Assembly (NCBI GenBank): GCA_937881505.1
Contig: CALGEM010000028.1
Coordinates: forward strand, 1-5,662
Length of the DNA: 5,662 bases
Direction of reading: 5' to 3'
Origin: an uncultured euryarchaeote
Lineage (GTDB): Archaea; Thermoplasmatota; Poseidoniia; Poseidoniales; Poseidoniaceae
In this document: in pieces, positions 5,482 to 5,662 of the stretch
Numbering within the stretch: position 1 is the stretch's first letter
How the letters are laid out: each line of letters begins with the position of its first letter
Made by a program: the position numbers and the translations under genes
The notes under the pieces: model-generated
Databases searched by the model: none
What the model was told of the DNA's origin: nothing
The model's input: the letters and a program-made list of their open reading frames with translations, nothing else

Positions 5482-5662
5482 ATGGCAGTGGTCGCAAAAG
5501 TGTGGATTGACGAAGACTGTATCACCTGTGACGCCTGTCAGGACATCTGTCCCGAGGTCTTCGAAGTCACCGATGATTCGTCGATGATTTTGGCCGCTGT
5601 CCGTACCGACGGTGTGTTTGACCGAAACGTGGGCGGCTCGCCGTTGGTCGGAACGCTCGGAA
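5482..5662 (+). CDS. Ferredoxin, single [4Fe-4S] type (3' end outside window)
   Basis: Small soluble electron carrier. The first 60 codons are present and the frame is still open at the edge. After MAVVAKVWIDED comes the cluster-binding motif C13-x2-C16-x2-C19-x3-C23-Pro (CITCDACQDICPEVFEV). Three of these cysteines usually bind one [4Fe-4S] cluster together with a more distant C-terminal cysteine, which would lie beyond the window. The second half seen so far (SSMILAAVRTDG, then FDRNVGGSPLVGTLG) has no further cysteine. A C-x2-C-x2-C-x3-C-P motif preceded by a V-x-I-D-E-D strand and followed by EVFEV is typical of monocluster bacterial and archaeal ferredoxins. ATG 5482 is chosen because of the AAGGGG 7 nt upstream and the normal family N-terminus. 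It follows the thermosome by 139 nt, across a likely terminator, so it is probably transcribed on its own. Its redox partner cannot be told from this window. Confidence 0.88.
   Translation, partial: MAVVAKVWIDEDCITCDACQDICPEVFEVTDDSSMILAAVRTDGVFDRNVGGSPLVGTLG

Noticed and set aside
1..5662. A new defence, mobile or biosynthetic system.
   Set aside because: No integrase, transposase, nuclease, CRISPR repeat, attachment site or biosynthetic enzyme is visible. The three identifiable genes are chromosomal in character.

Overview
The window suggests an archaeon, most likely a planktonic euryarchaeon of the Marine Group II / Poseidoniales type. It carries a typical archaeal group II chaperonin (thermosome). 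Next to it is a very large secreted surface protein with an Asn/Thr/Ser-rich beta-sandwich ectodomain, one C-terminal membrane helix and an acidic Ala/Pro-rich tail ending in a Trp/Tyr motif, a style I associate with that group. The lineage call is inference from memory of such proteins. The archaeal call is firm because of the thermosome.

Layout, all on the + strand. Positions 2-205 hold the 3' end of an unrecognised gene. After a 23-nt gap, 229-3639 encodes a 1136-residue signal-peptide-bearing, single-pass surface protein with a jelly-roll-like N-terminal half and about five tandem Ig-like/NEW3-like domains. A perfect 7-bp inverted repeat (3649-3666) lies in the short gap before the thermosome gene. 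The thermosome (3720-5342, open frame from 3702) is full length, and an internal Shine-Dalgarno motif favours the start at 3720. A 139-nt intergenic region (5343-5481) holds a T-tract terminator, a weak TATA-like stretch, an 11-nt direct repeat spaced exactly 20 nt, and small hairpins. A single-cluster [4Fe-4S] ferredoxin gene begins at 5482 and runs off the window.

The genes do not form an obvious pathway: they are a cell-surface protein, a protein-folding machine and an electron carrier. The terminator and larger gap after the chaperonin suggest that the ferredoxin is a separate transcription unit. I see no mobile element, CRISPR array, tRNA, rRNA or defence system. The points most worth a second look are the domain architecture and C-terminal motif of the surface protein, and two unusual substitutions around the ATP site of the thermosome.
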